Shown: positions 36,401 to 48,960, numbered from the stretch's first letter. The stretch is 64,000 bases of DNA from Nicotiana tabacum (GCF_000715075.1 NC_134102.1:103655501-103719500); one strand, 5' to 3'. Notes: a model not told the origin generated them from the letters alone. A program made the numbers and translations.

Positions 36401-36948
36401 TTTCTCATTTTGTTGTATCAGATCCGAGTAACTGTATCCTCCCATTTTGAATCTCTTTGCCTATTGATTGGAAGGACTTGAAAAGGATTAGGGTAAAAAG
36501 GATTTGGATTGAATTACAACTTTGGAACCTTTCAGACAAAACTATCACCAAACTATTATAACATCTGCCCCAGTTTCACTTTTGGGGGAATTTGGGTTTT
36601 TGTTTTGGTGTGACTGAACCCCAGAGAGAGGCTGCCTACGTATCCTTTCGGAATCAAGTCGAACGTAGTTCAAGGAACATGAACTTGTTTGGATTTTTCT
36701 TTTGTTTTCTTTTTCTTCTTCTTTTTCTTTTTTTTTCTCTTTTTTTTCTTTTTTTTTCATCTTTGTTTTGTTTTTCTTCTCTTTTTTATTTCTTGTTTTT
36801 TTTTTTTTAATAACATCTTCAGGTTCCAAAGAGGGTAATCAAAGAAAGGTAACCGACTCAAAATGGTTAGCAAAAGGGTTAATGATGTTTGGATAGCGAG
36901 AATGAAAGCCTTCATCATCCCAATCAGAGAATATTAATGCCACATAGA

Positions 36949-37390
36949 AGGTCAAACATAATACCTTTTGACTATATCCGCGTTGACAGTTGTTTCAGGG
37001 ACATTTTCTTTGTTGCTTCCCAGGTACAACACTCTCTTTTGCAGTACTCTAGTTACAATGTATGGACCTTTCCAATTTGGAGCCAATTTTCCTTTAGCTT
37101 CTTCATGAGGTGGGAGGATACGTCTCACAATGAGATGTTCTATTTTAAATTTCATGGGCCGCACTTTCTTGTTATAGACATGGGCTATTCTTTGTTGGTA
37201 CAACTGTCTATGGCAAATTGTGGCCAATCATTTTTTTTTATCAATTAGTGTCAATTGTTCCAATCGGTTCGTGACCCAATCATTATCCTCAATCTCGACT
37301 TCAACAATGACCCGGAGAGAGGGAATTTCAACTTCTGCAGGTTTCAATCCGGCTTGGCATAGGCTTATTCTCATACTGTTTCGATTTTTT
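36949..37390 (-). pseudogene. Integrase C-terminal domain of the Ogre-type element
   Basis: The minus-strand frame reads EVEIPSLRVIVEVE..NDWVTNRLEQL, then a frame break in an A run near 37234, then HRQLYQQRIAHVYNKKVRP, RRILPPHEEAKGKLAPNW and KGPYIV, ending VNADIVKRYYV. This is the C-terminal part of Tat-type integrase after the catalytic core, which is missing. It sits only ~400 bp from the gag fragment, so protease, RT, RNase H and the integrase core have been deleted. Confidence 0.85.
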
Positions 37391-37789
37391 ATTTTATTTC
37401 CTTAACCTCATTTTCATTGCATTCTGCTTCTGGATTTATTATTTCGAAGTCTGACAGAGTTTTAGGATCTAGTCATGAAGTCCGCAAGCATGTCATGTTA
37501 TTAAAAATCTGCATGAATAAAAACTGAAAAGAGAATAAGAAAAGTGACAAGATTAAAAAAAAAAAGACATTCCTAGACAATGAAATATTAATTTCATTTG
37601 ATTTTTTTAATTCTTTTTTTTTTTTGCTTTTTTTTTTTTGAATTTTGAAGATAGAAAGGTTTACATCGAAAAGTAAGAAAATAAAGTAAAACATCCGGAT
37701 CACACCCTGAGATAATCCGGATGCAAAAAGGATAACAAGACTGGCTACCGAGACTCCCGTCTGATGGAGAACTTTCTGGCTTGGCAAAC

Positions 37790-38090
37790 ATTTTTTAGCT
37801 TTTTTTTCTGTCTCGACAATGGATGCAATGGCCTTCCGTGCCGGATCAAATTCTTCATCTTCACAAATCATTCTGACTAATGGCACATTGGTGTGAGTAG
37901 GCAGATGATTGTTCATCATATTAGGGTCTTTTTCTTCCACTGCTCTTTTGAGAGTCCAACAATCTTCAGTATCATGTCCTACTACTCCGGAGAGGTATTT
38001 ACATCTAGCATCAGCTCGGTGCAAGGGGGACTCGGGGTTTGGCCTGTTCGGAGCTAATGACTGCAGTAGACCTAGCCTGACTGGCTTTTA
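37790..38090 (-). pseudogene. Gag C-terminal/pre-protease fragment of the Ogre-type element
   Basis: The frame contains CKYLSGVVGHDTEDCWTLKR, a Cys/His motif region typical of Tat/Ogre gag, followed by DPNMMNNHLPTH and an acidic stretch. It then runs into low-complexity A/T sequence (37540-37640). The part upstream to the PBS has no other gag motif. Confidence 0.75.
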
Positions 38091-38149
38091 AAATAAGCTC
38101 GATAATGATTCACCAGCAGGGGCGAACTGATTCCATCTCGGGAGACTTT

Positions 38150-38860
38150 TCTTTTTTTGATTTCTTTTTTTGATTTTTTTTTCATATCTTGATTTCTTTT
38201 TTTCTTTTTCTTTTTTTCTGTCACTCTTTTCTTTCTTTTTCACTCAATATTTTTTTTTTCGGTTTATTTTTTCACTCAATTTGTTTATGGCTATGATCGA
38301 ATCCGATGGGGATTGTCTACGTATCATGATGCCGCATGAATCAGATCTCGCGTAGTTCAGGAATATTAGGAATAAAGTAAATAAACTAACTCTTTTTTTT
38401 CTGGATTTTGAATTTATTTATTTTTTGGTTTTAATTTTCGAAAGACTTATAAAGAAGAGAAATTTTTTTAATTTTGATTTTTTTTTTTGAGAATGTTTGA
38501 AAAGAAAGAAAATATTATTTTGGATTTTATTTTTAATATTTTGGGAGAAAGACTTCTAAAGAAAAGGTAAAAAATATTTTTGGATTTTGATTTGATTTGT
38601 TTCTTTTTTCAAATGAAAGACTTCTATAAAGAAATAATTTTTTTTTTGTTTTAAATATTTTTTTACTTGGAATTTTCTAAAAAAAAAATAAAACTTCCGA
38701 AGAATGAATTAAAGAAAAATATTTTTGGATTTTGACTTCTTTTTTTTCAATTTCCAAGAGAAAAAATTCTATAAAAGAAGGCAAAATTTTGGATTTTATG
38801 TGTCAAAGAAAAACTTATAAAGAAGGAATTAAAGAAAAATATTTTTGAATTTTTGAAAAT
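38150..38860. repeat. T-rich low-complexity tract in the Ogre-type element
   Basis: Long T runs alternate with GGATTTTGA and AAAGACTTCTA-type words. Open frames here are Phe/Ser or Lys-rich artefacts. Confidence 0.8.
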
Positions 38861-39656
38861 TGGGGTCGAAACCGATGAGGTTTGCCTACGTATCTCGCAT
38901 CTAGTGAGGATCAGACCCGCGTAGTTTTGTCAGTTTTGACGGAACAGGGGAAGAAGCATGACTTTTGAAAATATTGGCTTATTTTCTCTTTTTATTTTTG
39001 AAACTTTCGGCAGAGTTTCGGAATTTTTCAAATACCTACCTTTTACTCTTGTTTTTTTTTTGATTTTCTTTCCCTATTCTAGAAACCGGTCAACATGCAA
39101 GCCGAAACAAACATATGCACAAGTAGCACGTAAAAATGAATCAGGATGGTCTTTTATATTGGGTACACCTGTCCTGGACGGACCCAACCCTTGTGTTGAG
39201 TCCCCAAAGTCAAATGCACGTGATGCAAACAAAAGTTCCTACTAGGGATCAACATGAGGCTATGTTATTCTAGGTTTAAATCCTAGGTGTGTTGTTCTAG
39301 ACCTGGCTTACCCGAGCAGACAACTCGAGCCGGGGGGGAGGGGGGGAAGCGTACCGGCAATACAGAAGTTTCACCGGCTTTGCAACTTGTCCGATCCTCA
39401 TTCTAAAATTAGGGGTATGACTCTAACAGAAAAGAAGCCACGTGAAGCACACGCTTCCCAAAAGATTTAGAAGACTCAGAGAGGAGGGTTTCGTAACAGT
39501 TTATATACAGTTCAAGCAATATCAAAGCGGTAAAAAGCGATATTTAGCACATTAGGCTCAAACACGTAAAAAATCAGATAATAAATAAAAGCCAAGTATA
39601 ACAGCTATTCTAAGCTCGAATTCTGAACCCTGAACCAGAGATTCTGAGTTCTTATT

Positions 39657-39673
39657 CCCCAGCAAAGTCGCCA
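39657..39673 (-). other. Primer-binding site of the Ogre-type element
   Basis: The minus strand reads TGGCGACTTTGCTGGGG, starting four bases from the 5' LTR. It is not the iMet PBS of the other elements. Tat/Ogre elements are known to use tRNA-Arg, and that assignment here is inference. Confidence 0.7.
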
Positions 39674-39677
39674 GAGC

Positions 39678-41785
39678 TGTCACACCTCCTTTTTCTCCGA
39701 GGGGGGTAGGGGATAGGGAGTTTTTCCAATTTAAGTGACATTATTCGAAATGGAATTATTTATTTATTCAGAGTCGCCACTTGAAATAATTTATGGTGTC
39801 CCAAGTCACCGATTTATTTTAGAATCCCAAATCGAGGAAAATTGACTCTTATTTATGGTCTGCGAACACAGAAGACCGGGTAAGGAATTCTGTTAACCCG
39901 AGAGAAGGTGTGAGGCACTCCCGAGTTCCGTAGTTTTAGCACGGTCACTCAACTATTAATAATTGGCCTAGTCATCTGATTTAATACATGTTTTAAACCT
40001 ATATGTGCATTTTAATTCCTTTTACCGCTTTTATTACATTACTGCATTTTAAACTTTTATGGAATTAATATGAGACTAGTTACGTTGTCGTACACTCGTT
40101 GTTTATACACATCGCAAATCGCGTCACGTGAAACGCACCCGAAATCTACAATGTGTTTCATTTTATTTATTATTGTTTGAAGCTATGGCCGAGTCACGTG
40201 AAACGCACACTCGAATTGGGGATTATGTATCGTGACCATGCCACAGGAACCGTACTCACAGTCACGATGATTTATTATTAATCGCGCCTAAAGCAAGCTA
40301 CGATGTTCGAATATTATTTATTCTCCTAAGATTTGAGATTAGTGTGGCCGTGAATTATGAAATCAATTGTGAAAAGGATCAGTTTTTGCTCTTAATTATT
40401 CTGGCCTAGATAACTTAAAATTGATCATAGCACAATTGGCTTTTTAAAGCTAATTAGTGAGTATGCCCAGTTACTAGTTCATCAAGCTACTCCACTATCC
40501 ATTAGTCATTTGCAGTAGTACATGTTTCATTAAGCAAAGCCCAACCACCGGGCTCAATCATCTTTTTTTTAAAGTCCAAACCTCATTTTTCAATTTCAAC
40601 TAGCAGACACGGATCTTATCCCCAAAGTTCAAATATTCACTACGTACCCAAAAATCATGTTTTCATCAATATTCATGTCAATCAAACAAGAAAGTAACAA
40701 AATTTAACAAAACTAATGAGACCTAACAATTAATACAGAAAAAAAAAATATTTCAATCTTCATGAACCTAAATAAGATCAAATTATATATTCAAGCATAA
40801 TATCTTAACAAAACAATAATGGGAGAAATGAACCTTTACAAGACTGTTTTGAAGCTCGGATAATGGACAAGGATGCAAATGGAGCCTCGACCAAAATCGA
40901 CAAACGGAGCTCGAACTCGATGACTCAACTTTGGAGCTATTATTTTCTGTACAAAAGGGGACTGTTTTGCTGGGTTTTCGGCTCATTTTTGTCGTGCTTT
41001 TTAGCTTGGTTTCCAGTTGGTTTCGAGGTTAGAGTTTGGTGATGGATTGCTAGATTTTTCGAAAGAAAGCCGAAGTAAGAATGACACAAATAGAAATTCC
41101 CTTAACGTAGAATAAGCAAAAATATTTCTCTCAATTCCCTCCTCCCTATTTTTTTATCCTTCTCTCCCTTTTTTTTCTAACATTTCTCTTCTATTTATAG
41201 AAAAAAATTTCGGAATTTTCAGATTTTTTATTTTTTATTTATTTTTTATTTTTAATTAAAAAGAATTTTCAGTTCCCATTTTCTTATTTTTTTTAAAAAA
41301 ATAATTCCCCACTTTTATTTACTTTTATTTTTTAATTTCTTAATTATTTATTTTTTATTATATTTAAATTCCCACTTTTATACTTTTCTTTTTTTTATTT
41401 CCCACTTATTTTACTTTTTTTTTATTTTCCACTTATTTTACTTTTTTTAAAATAAAAAAATTCAGCTACCCTTACTTTTATTTTTTAATTCCAACTTTCT
41501 TTTACTTTTTATTTTTTAAAATTTTCACATTCTTTTACTTTTATTTTTTTAATTTTCACTTTCTTCTACTTATTTTTATTAAACAATTTCTACCTACTTT
41601 TACTTTACTTTTTAATTTTATATTTCTACTTTTACTATTTTTAATTTCCATCCGAAATTGGTTTTTAAAAAAAATTAATTTTTATTTATTTTCGGTTTTT
41701 AATTCATTTTATTTTAAAATAAAGATAAAAATAAAAATAATACTAATAGTAATAATTGAACTTTTAAATTATTATTAATTTTTAC

Positions 41786-41858
<73 letters not shown>

Positions 41859-41956
41859 TATAACAAAGCTAAAAATATATATATTAAATTTCTAAAAATA
41901 TTTACATAGTAGAAGGTGATAAAAATTTAAATATATTAAAAAATTAGGTGCTCACA
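39678..41956 (-). repeat. 5' LTR of the Ogre-type element
   Basis: Full-length partner of 30051-32332 with the same ends. Differences include a short G-rich insertion near 39700 and a 67-bp TA repeat (41788-41854) absent from the other LTR. Confidence 0.95.
41788..41854. repeat. (TA)n microsatellite
   Basis: About 33 perfect TA units. The same place in the other LTR (about 32182) has only CCTATATAAAAAAAA. Confidence 0.98.
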
Positions 41957-41961
41957 CATAA

Positions 41962-42800
41962 ACACAATAAGATAGTCAATTAGTTATAAGTCTTTACGAA
42001 AAGACAAATGTATGGGAATGAGGAAACGTGATCGGTGTATGTATAAATAGAGAAGAAGAGTAGTTATTTGCATATTATGTACGCTAACTTAAATTTTAAG
42101 CTGAGTAACCGTACGTGTAGCTTACTCTCAAAGCTACTCGGTTCTGCCTCTTCCATATCATGGCGGAAATTAATTAACCGAACAAAATAATCCTATTACA
42201 TTACGGTATTATTTGTTCTTTTGTTAGGCTGTCATTTCCATTATTCGTATAATTAACGCCGGTTTGTACCTCATTTTAAATCATTATTGTCTTATAGTTG
42301 ATATAACATCGGATAACTTATACTAATATGGATTTGGGAGGGGTTTTAAAAATTAAAAAAAAAATATGGATCTGGGGAAACAGCATTTTTTAGTCCCTAC
42401 ATTATTGTAATATTTTAGTTTTGGTCCCTGTGTTATGTGACTAAGCACATTAAACCTTTAATTAATCTAACCGTGTGGTTTTAGTCCTTTATACTAACGG
42501 AAGTTAAAGACTTAACAGTAATTGTTATTTACAAATACAGAAAATTCAACATAAGAAAAAGAAGAGCAGATAGAGAGAATCGTTTGCCGTATAACCCATT
42601 GAAACATATTTTTGACCAGTGATGGCTTCCAAAAGAAGGTTATTAAAATTTTCCATTGATATGTATCAATTCCAACTTGTAGACGTCGAAGTCGGAATTG
42701 TTTTTTTGCTTCAGACGATCAATAGTTATTTTAAAATCACTTAAAATTATTAATAAGATAATTTTTATAAAATATTTTGTTACTCTATTTATTATATTTT
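41962..42800. other. Intergenic spacer
   Basis: No gene is recognised. The segment 42390-42510 has AGTCCCT/GGTCCCT and TTTTAGTCC words resembling non-autonomous element ends, but I could not define boundaries. Confidence 0.35.
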
Positions 42801-45555
42801 TGTAACGATCCGACAGGTCGTTTTACCTTCTGGATCCCCGTTCCCTTAAATAAGTCTCACCATATGTGCTTTTGCTGTTTTATGACTCGCGGGGATAGTT
42901 AGTTCGGGGTTTGAAAGAGTTCGGGTTGAAATCGAAAAACTTGGTTCCTTGATGTTGGCTAAAAGGGGCTAAGTTCGACTTGAGTCAACATTTTTAGTAA
43001 ACGACCTCGGAACCGGGATTTGACAGTTCCAATAGGTTCGTATGATAATTTTGTATTTGGACGTGTGTTCGAATCGGGTTTTGGATGATCCGGGAGCGTT
43101 TCGGCGCTTAATATTGGAAGTTGGCGCATTGAAGGTTTTAAAGTTCTTTAAATTTGGTTTGGTGTAGGTTTTGGTGTTATCGATGTCCGTTTGGGATTCT
43201 GAGTCTGGGAATAGTGTCGTATGGTGATTTAAGACTTGCACGCAAAATTTGGTATCATTCCGAGTAGTTTAGGTATGATTCGACGCGTTCGGAACAAGTT
43301 GGAAGAACTTGAAGTTCATAAGTTGTTCGATTTGGTTTGGGATGCGATTCTTAGTTTTGGTATTATTTTCCAGATTCCGAGGGTTCGAGCAAGTCCGTCT
43401 CGTGTTTACAAACTTGTTGGTATGTTTGGACGAGGCCTCGGGGGCCTCATGTGCAATCCGGACAATGCGTAGATCGATTTAGAGCTCAAAAAGGCTGTTG
43501 GTGCACCAGTTCTGGTGTGCCCGCACCTGCGAGTTTTTGGCCGCAGATGCGAGCTATGGCCACAGATGCGAGTTTGGGCAATTGGCCAGTGGTCCACAGA
43601 AGCGGCCTCGCTTCTGCAATGAGTAGCCTACAGGTGCGGGGGTGGGGAGTGGCACATGCGCTTCACCATCCGCAGAAGCGGGATTCCGTCCGCAGAAGCA
43701 AAACTAGCCAGCCTAGGCATTTATGCGGAAGCGGACCTTGTTCTGCAGAAGCGGTGCCGCAGATGCGACCCTGTGACCGCAAATGCGGAAGTCCTAGAGG
43801 CAGAAGGCTTCATTTAATACGGGACTTAAGCCATTTCTAACTTATTTCTCACTTTTGGGGCGATTTTGGAGCTTTTTGAGAGAGGTTTTCACCTAGCAAT
43901 TTGGAGGTAAATAATTTCTATCCAATGTGAGTTAAATACATAGATTATGGGTAGATTTTAATATATAAATTTGTAAAAATCATGAGTTTAGATGAAAAAC
44001 CTAGGGTTTGATAAAAAATGGGATTTAACCACGAAAATGATTATGAGATTGAGTGAAAATTATATATTTGAGTTCGTGAGGTTATGGGTAACAACTTTCT
44101 TCGAAAATTTCAGGAATCCGGGCACGTGGTCCCGAGGGTGAATTTTAAGAATCTTCCAATTTGGGTTGAAAAATTACTCTAATAGCTAAATCATTAACTT
44201 TTGAGCGTATATTGATTAATTTAAATAACATTTGAGTAGTTTCGGATTGTTCAGCACCGAGTTGAGGCTTCAGGGTGAATTTGAGGCCGGAAAGCGAGCT
44301 TTAAGACAAGGTAAATCTCTTGCCTAACCTTGTAAGAAAAAATTTACCCCGTAGGTGATTTGAATTGTTATTTGCTTATAATTATGGGGTTTACGTACGC
44401 ACGATGTGACGAGAGTGCGTGTGTAGCTACTAATTATGCTTATATCCGGGTAGTTTAGGACCCGAATTATGAAATACTTATAATGTTTGCACCCTACTTG
44501 TTAATTAAGGTGCCTAAATTATATTGGAACTTGATACAACAATTGTAAAAGACCGAATTTCACTTACTTGAGTTTTGGCGGGTTACTTGACCGTTAATAA
44601 AAATTGTGTTTCACTGTACATTAGCCTTGTATTAGCTCTTAAACCGATTATTTATAAAGTATCATCTCTTCTTGTGGAGCGGGCCGAACGCCTCGGCAGT
44701 AGATAGATGCATCTATGGTTCGTGTCGCTCGACCCTCGGCAGTGTACACATTATTCTGGATCGGGCCGTACGATCTCGGCATAATCGTGCGTGATAACAC
44801 CTGGAGTTTAATTATATATTTGATATCTTTTTACGGCTTGAGAGGCTAAAATTATATAAGGCAGAAAGTAATTTGGGACTTACCATGTGTGAGAGAAATA
44901 TTTACTTCATGCTTATTATTGAGTTATTATTATTATTATTTACATAACCCGTGCTTATTTATAACTTATGTATTTCTTTACTGTTAACCCATAGTAAGTG
45001 TCGATGTCGACCCAGTAAGTGTCGATGTCGACCCCTCGTCACTACTTCTTCGAGGTTAGACTTGATACTTACTGGGTACATGTTGTTTATGTACTCACGC
45101 TACACTTCTGTACTAACCGTGCAGGATCTGAGGCAGGTACATCTGGCGGTCACACCAGCCCGCATCCCCGATACCCTGAGGCCTAGTGGTGAGCTGCTTC
45201 CTCAGCCGTTCTGCAGCATCTAGAGCCGTTCTTTTGTACTCATTTTCTGTCTATTTTATTTCAGACAATAGTCAGAGTTTTGTATATTCTACTAGTGCTC
45301 ATATACTTGTGACACCAGGTCTTGGCACACACTCTAATAGACTTTATGATTTTGGAGTATTTGTATATCTATGATTGCACTCACTTGCTTTCGTTTTATT
45401 TATTAAACTTTCTACTTCTTAAATCTCTTAATAAATAGAATTTAATTACTTGAAAACCTATTTAAAAGAGTAATCACGTAGTTAGTTCATCGTTGGCTTG
45501 CCTAGCGGCGACGTTGGGCGCCATCACGGCCTATAGGAAAAATTGGGTCGTGATA
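42801..45555 (+). mobile_element. Solo gypsy LTR, 2.76 kb, target duplication ATTTT
   Basis: It starts TGTAACGATCC and ends GGGTCGTGATA (expected GACA). Perfect ATTTT copies flank it (42796-42800 and 45556-45560). It has the CGCA/TGCGG block (43495-43800), GCCGAACGCCTCGGC (about 44684) and a duplicated GTAAGTGTCGATGTCGACCC (44995-45033). There is no PBS or PPT. Frames inside it are not genes. Confidence 0.9.
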
Positions 45556-46653
45556 ATTTTTTAATAAAATCAATGCCACTTGCTTATCTATGTACCGTAT
45601 TTTATGCTTTTCTATAATCTAGTAGCTGTGATATTTCATTTAGCTTTTCAATCTTGTCTTTCTGATTCAGCTCCATGTAGATTTCAATATTAAGCTAAGA
45701 AAATCTTTCTCTATGTGAAAACTTAGTTTTATGATTTTTGGACCTCACCTTATTGGATACTATTATTGTAGGAGTGGTAAATAAACGGGTCAAGTCGAAT
45801 ATGAAAGGGTCGAAGATGGGTTAATGAATAAACGGATAAAATATTTAACCTAATATGGATAGAAAATTGGTTAGCTGACGAATAATATGGATATTCATAT
45901 TATTTATGGCTTCTTGAATATGAACATCCTTGGAAGAATTTCTAATTTTTCAAACTTGAATAACGTAACCTCCAATTTGGTCTTTGCAAATATAAAAGTT
46001 AAACCCATTGATTATCTATTTTTAAGTGGATAATATGGATCTTATCCATATTTGATCAATTTTTAAAAAGTTCATTATTCAACTCATTTTTAGTGAATTA
46101 AATGAATGAATTATTTTTTTTATCCATTTTGCCACCACTGGTCTGTACTAACTGTAAAGTGAATGCTAAATTGGTGAAAGCTCTTGGTAGGAGTGGCATT
46201 TAATTTTTAACCTTGGGGTAGGTCGACATTTTGATCTTTCAACTTTGTAGAAGACGTGAAACTGTTTTTTGCTCCTATATAGTTCAATCATTTGTTGAAG
46301 CACATTTCATTACTGTATTGGTTTATGTTCATTTTCCCCCATGTATTTAATTTCAATTTATTTTTGCTAAATATGAAATATTACAAAGATATAGTAAATA
46401 TTTCAAGCATGATACAATTTATTTACAGTCGATACTAAAAAGAATCTTCTAATAATCTTAAGATCTTTCATTGAAAGATATAAAAAATGAAATAGAGATA
46501 AAAATTGATTTTAAACATATAAATTCACAATTCTTTGCATGATAAAGTTCCTAATGATAAGTTTTAGAGTAAAAATAATTAATAAAAATCTAAAAAAAAA
46601 GTAATGCAACTAATTAAGATAAAGACTATTTAAAAAGCTAATCACGTCAAAAC
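45556..46653. other. Spacer with a possible hAT-like MITE (45771-46140)
   Basis: GGAGTGGTAAATAAACGGG at 45771 is weakly mirrored by CCATTTTGCCACCACT at 46124-46139, as in hAT MITEs. No clear 8-bp duplication is seen. The rest is AT-rich without genes. Confidence 0.4.
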
Positions 46654-47861
46654 ATAAAATTTTTATCTTAAGATCTTACATTAATAAATTTAAGGGAAAA
46701 GGCCCAAAAATGACCTTGTGGTATTCGAAATGGATCAATTATAACCCCCGTTTAAACTTGAGTCCAAAAATGACCCTACCGTTATAGAATGGGTCTAATA
46801 ATGCCCTTGTGTTATTCGAAATGGATCAATTATAACCCTCGTTTAAATTTGAGCCCACGAATGACCCTGCCGTTAAAGAATGGGTCTAATACTACTATTT
46901 TCCTCGGTTATTAATGATTAGGGGTGTAAATGAATATTTAAAAACCGACCGAACTGTACCGCACCGAACCAATTTTTAGGTTTCCTTTTAAGAAACCGTA
47001 GGTTTTTATATAAATCTATAACCGCACCAATAATTAGGGTAGGTTTTTTATTTTATAAAAATAAACCGAAAAAATATCGAACCGTACCGAATAAATTTAC
47101 ATGTGAAACATATATTTATATATTAAGTTTAAAAATAATAATGTATTAAAATTTGTACATTATTTATATTAATACATTATTATTTACAAATATAAATATT
47201 AGACTCATTCTTTAACGGCAGGGTCATTAGTGGGCTCAAATTTTAAACTTATTCGACCCATTCTTTATAAATATTAGACCCATTATCATTTTTAAACATA
47301 ATATATAAATATCGAACCGTACCGAGTAAATGTACAAGTGAAACATATATTTATACTAGGTTTAATAATTGGTCTGATATATTTACATGTGAAACATATA
47401 TTCACATGTAAATTTATTCGATACGGTTCAATATTTTTTCGATTTATTTTATAAAATATAAAACCTACCTTAATTATCGGTACAACTATAGATTTATATA
47501 AAAACCTACGTTTTATTAAAAGAAACCTAAAAATCGGTTCGGCACAGTACGGTTCTGTCGGTTTAGTCGATTTTTAAATATCCATTTACACCCCTAATCA
47601 TTACTAACTGAGAAAAATAGCAGTATTAGACCCATTCTTTAACGGCAGGGTCATTCGTGGGCTCAAATTTAAACGAGGGTTATAATTGATCCATTTCGAA
47701 TAACACAAGGGCATTATTAGACCCATTCTATAACGGTAGGGTCATTTTTGGACTCAAGTTTAAACGGGGGTTATAATTGATCCATTTCGAATACCACAAG
47801 GTCATTTTTGGGCCTTTTCCCTTAAATTTATTAATGTAAGATCTTAAGATAAAAATTTTAT
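46654..47861. repeat. 1.2-kb foldback with ~455-bp inverted arms
   Basis: The left arm (46654-47107) is the reverse complement of the right arm (47401-47861) with few changes. The arms start at ATAAAATTTTTATCTTAAGA. Each arm holds two ~100-bp direct copies (GAAATGGATCAATTATAACC type), then AGGGGTGTAAATG and ACCGAACCG-type words of hAT MITE ends. The 293-bp spacer (47108-47400) repeats pieces of the arms, for example TTCTTTAACGGCAGGGTCAT. No coding sequence is seen. It is probably a foldback or MITE-type element built from nested insertions. Confidence 0.9.
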
Positions 47862-48194
47862 ATAATCATGTAATTTGTATGTAGTTTCCAACCTTTAATT
47901 TACATCTACTATACTTAAATTAAATCAAATAGTATTTCCAGTCAAATGATTCACTGTATGAATGAATAAGAATACACCAAGTAAATATTAAAGTAACATT
48001 AGCTTAGTAGTAGTTATTAAATGGGCCCCATAATTTTCAAAGAGTTGTACAATTGGGTAAAAATTGCAGGGCCGTCATTTTTTAACTTATATCCATTTTA
48101 TTTTTTCGTTTGTATCTGTACCCAATTTTTTTTGTTAAAAGCGTTTTAAAAAGATGATTTTGCCCTTCTTTAATAAAAGACTATTGACAAACTG

Positions 48195-48960
48195 CAGGAC
48201 AAAAACTTAAGCATGTTTAGGCTGAAGTTTTAGCAAATAAACTAAAAAACTTCAGTTTGTTTAGACTGAAGTTTCGGATAAAACTCAGGACAAAACTGTA
48301 GACTGCGTTACAAAATTTCAGCATATTTTGGTATAAAGTTTTAGGAAATGAACTAAATAACTTCAGTATGCATTAGCAAAAACTCTTTAGTAAATTACAT
48401 ACTGCAATATAAAAATTTAAGCATGTTTAGTCTGAAATTTTAGCAAATGAACTAAAAAACTTCAGCATGTTTAGTCTGAAGTTTTAGCAAATGAACTAAA
48501 TAACTTCAACATGCATTAGCAAAAACTCATTTGAAAATTACATACTACAAGACAAAAATTTAAGCATGTTTAGTCTAAATTTTTAGCAAATGAACTAAAA
48601 AACTTAAGCATGTTTAGTCTGAAATTTTAGCAAATGAACTAAACAACTTAAGCATGTTTAGTCTAAAATTTTAGCAAATGAACTAAATAACCTAAGCATG
48701 TTTAGTCTGAAGTTTTAGCAAATGAACTAAATAACTTTAGCATATTTAGACTGAAGTTTCGGATAAAATTCATGGCAAAACTGTAGACTGCGGGATAAAT
48801 AACTTCAGCATGCATTAACATGGAGTTTTAGCTTCAATGTGAAACGATTTCATGCTATATTAGCATGCAATTTTAGTTTCAATATGAAACAACTTCATGC
48901 TACATTAGCATGAAGTTTTAGCTTCAAGGTGAAACAACTTCATGCAAGTGTGATTTTGAA
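48195..48960. repeat. Degenerate ~45-55 bp tandem repeat
   Basis: About a dozen copies of CTTCAGCATGTTTAGTCTGA followed by AGTTTTAGCAAATGAACTAA, with small palindromes (CTTCAG...CTGAAG). No coding sequence is seen. The flanks contain GTACCC(A)AT/ATAGGGTAC words (48118, 49108) that may be element ends. Confidence 0.85.

Larger units (their letters stand above)
30051..41956 (-). mobile_element. Complete 11.9-kb Tat/Ogre-type gypsy element, mostly non-coding
   Basis: LTRs at 30051-32332 and 39678-41956 are flanked by perfect CATAA copies (30046-30050 and 41957-41961). The PBS (39657-39673) and PPT (32333-32347) show it reads right to left. The interior retains only a gag fragment and the integrase C-terminus, so it cannot move by itself. 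A 2.2-kb tandem array fills the region between integrase and the 3' LTR, the position of the hypervariable 3' region known for Tat/Ogre elements. In a 215-bp LTR stretch (from 30239) I count 6 differences, fewer than in the 13290-23468 element, so this insertion is probably younger. Confidence 0.9.

Noticed and set aside
36545..36829. Lys/Glu-rich or Phe-rich protein
   Set aside because: Translation of a T-rich low-complexity tract.
43406..43840. 129-codon plus-strand frame
   Set aside because: Same motif block in the second solo LTR.
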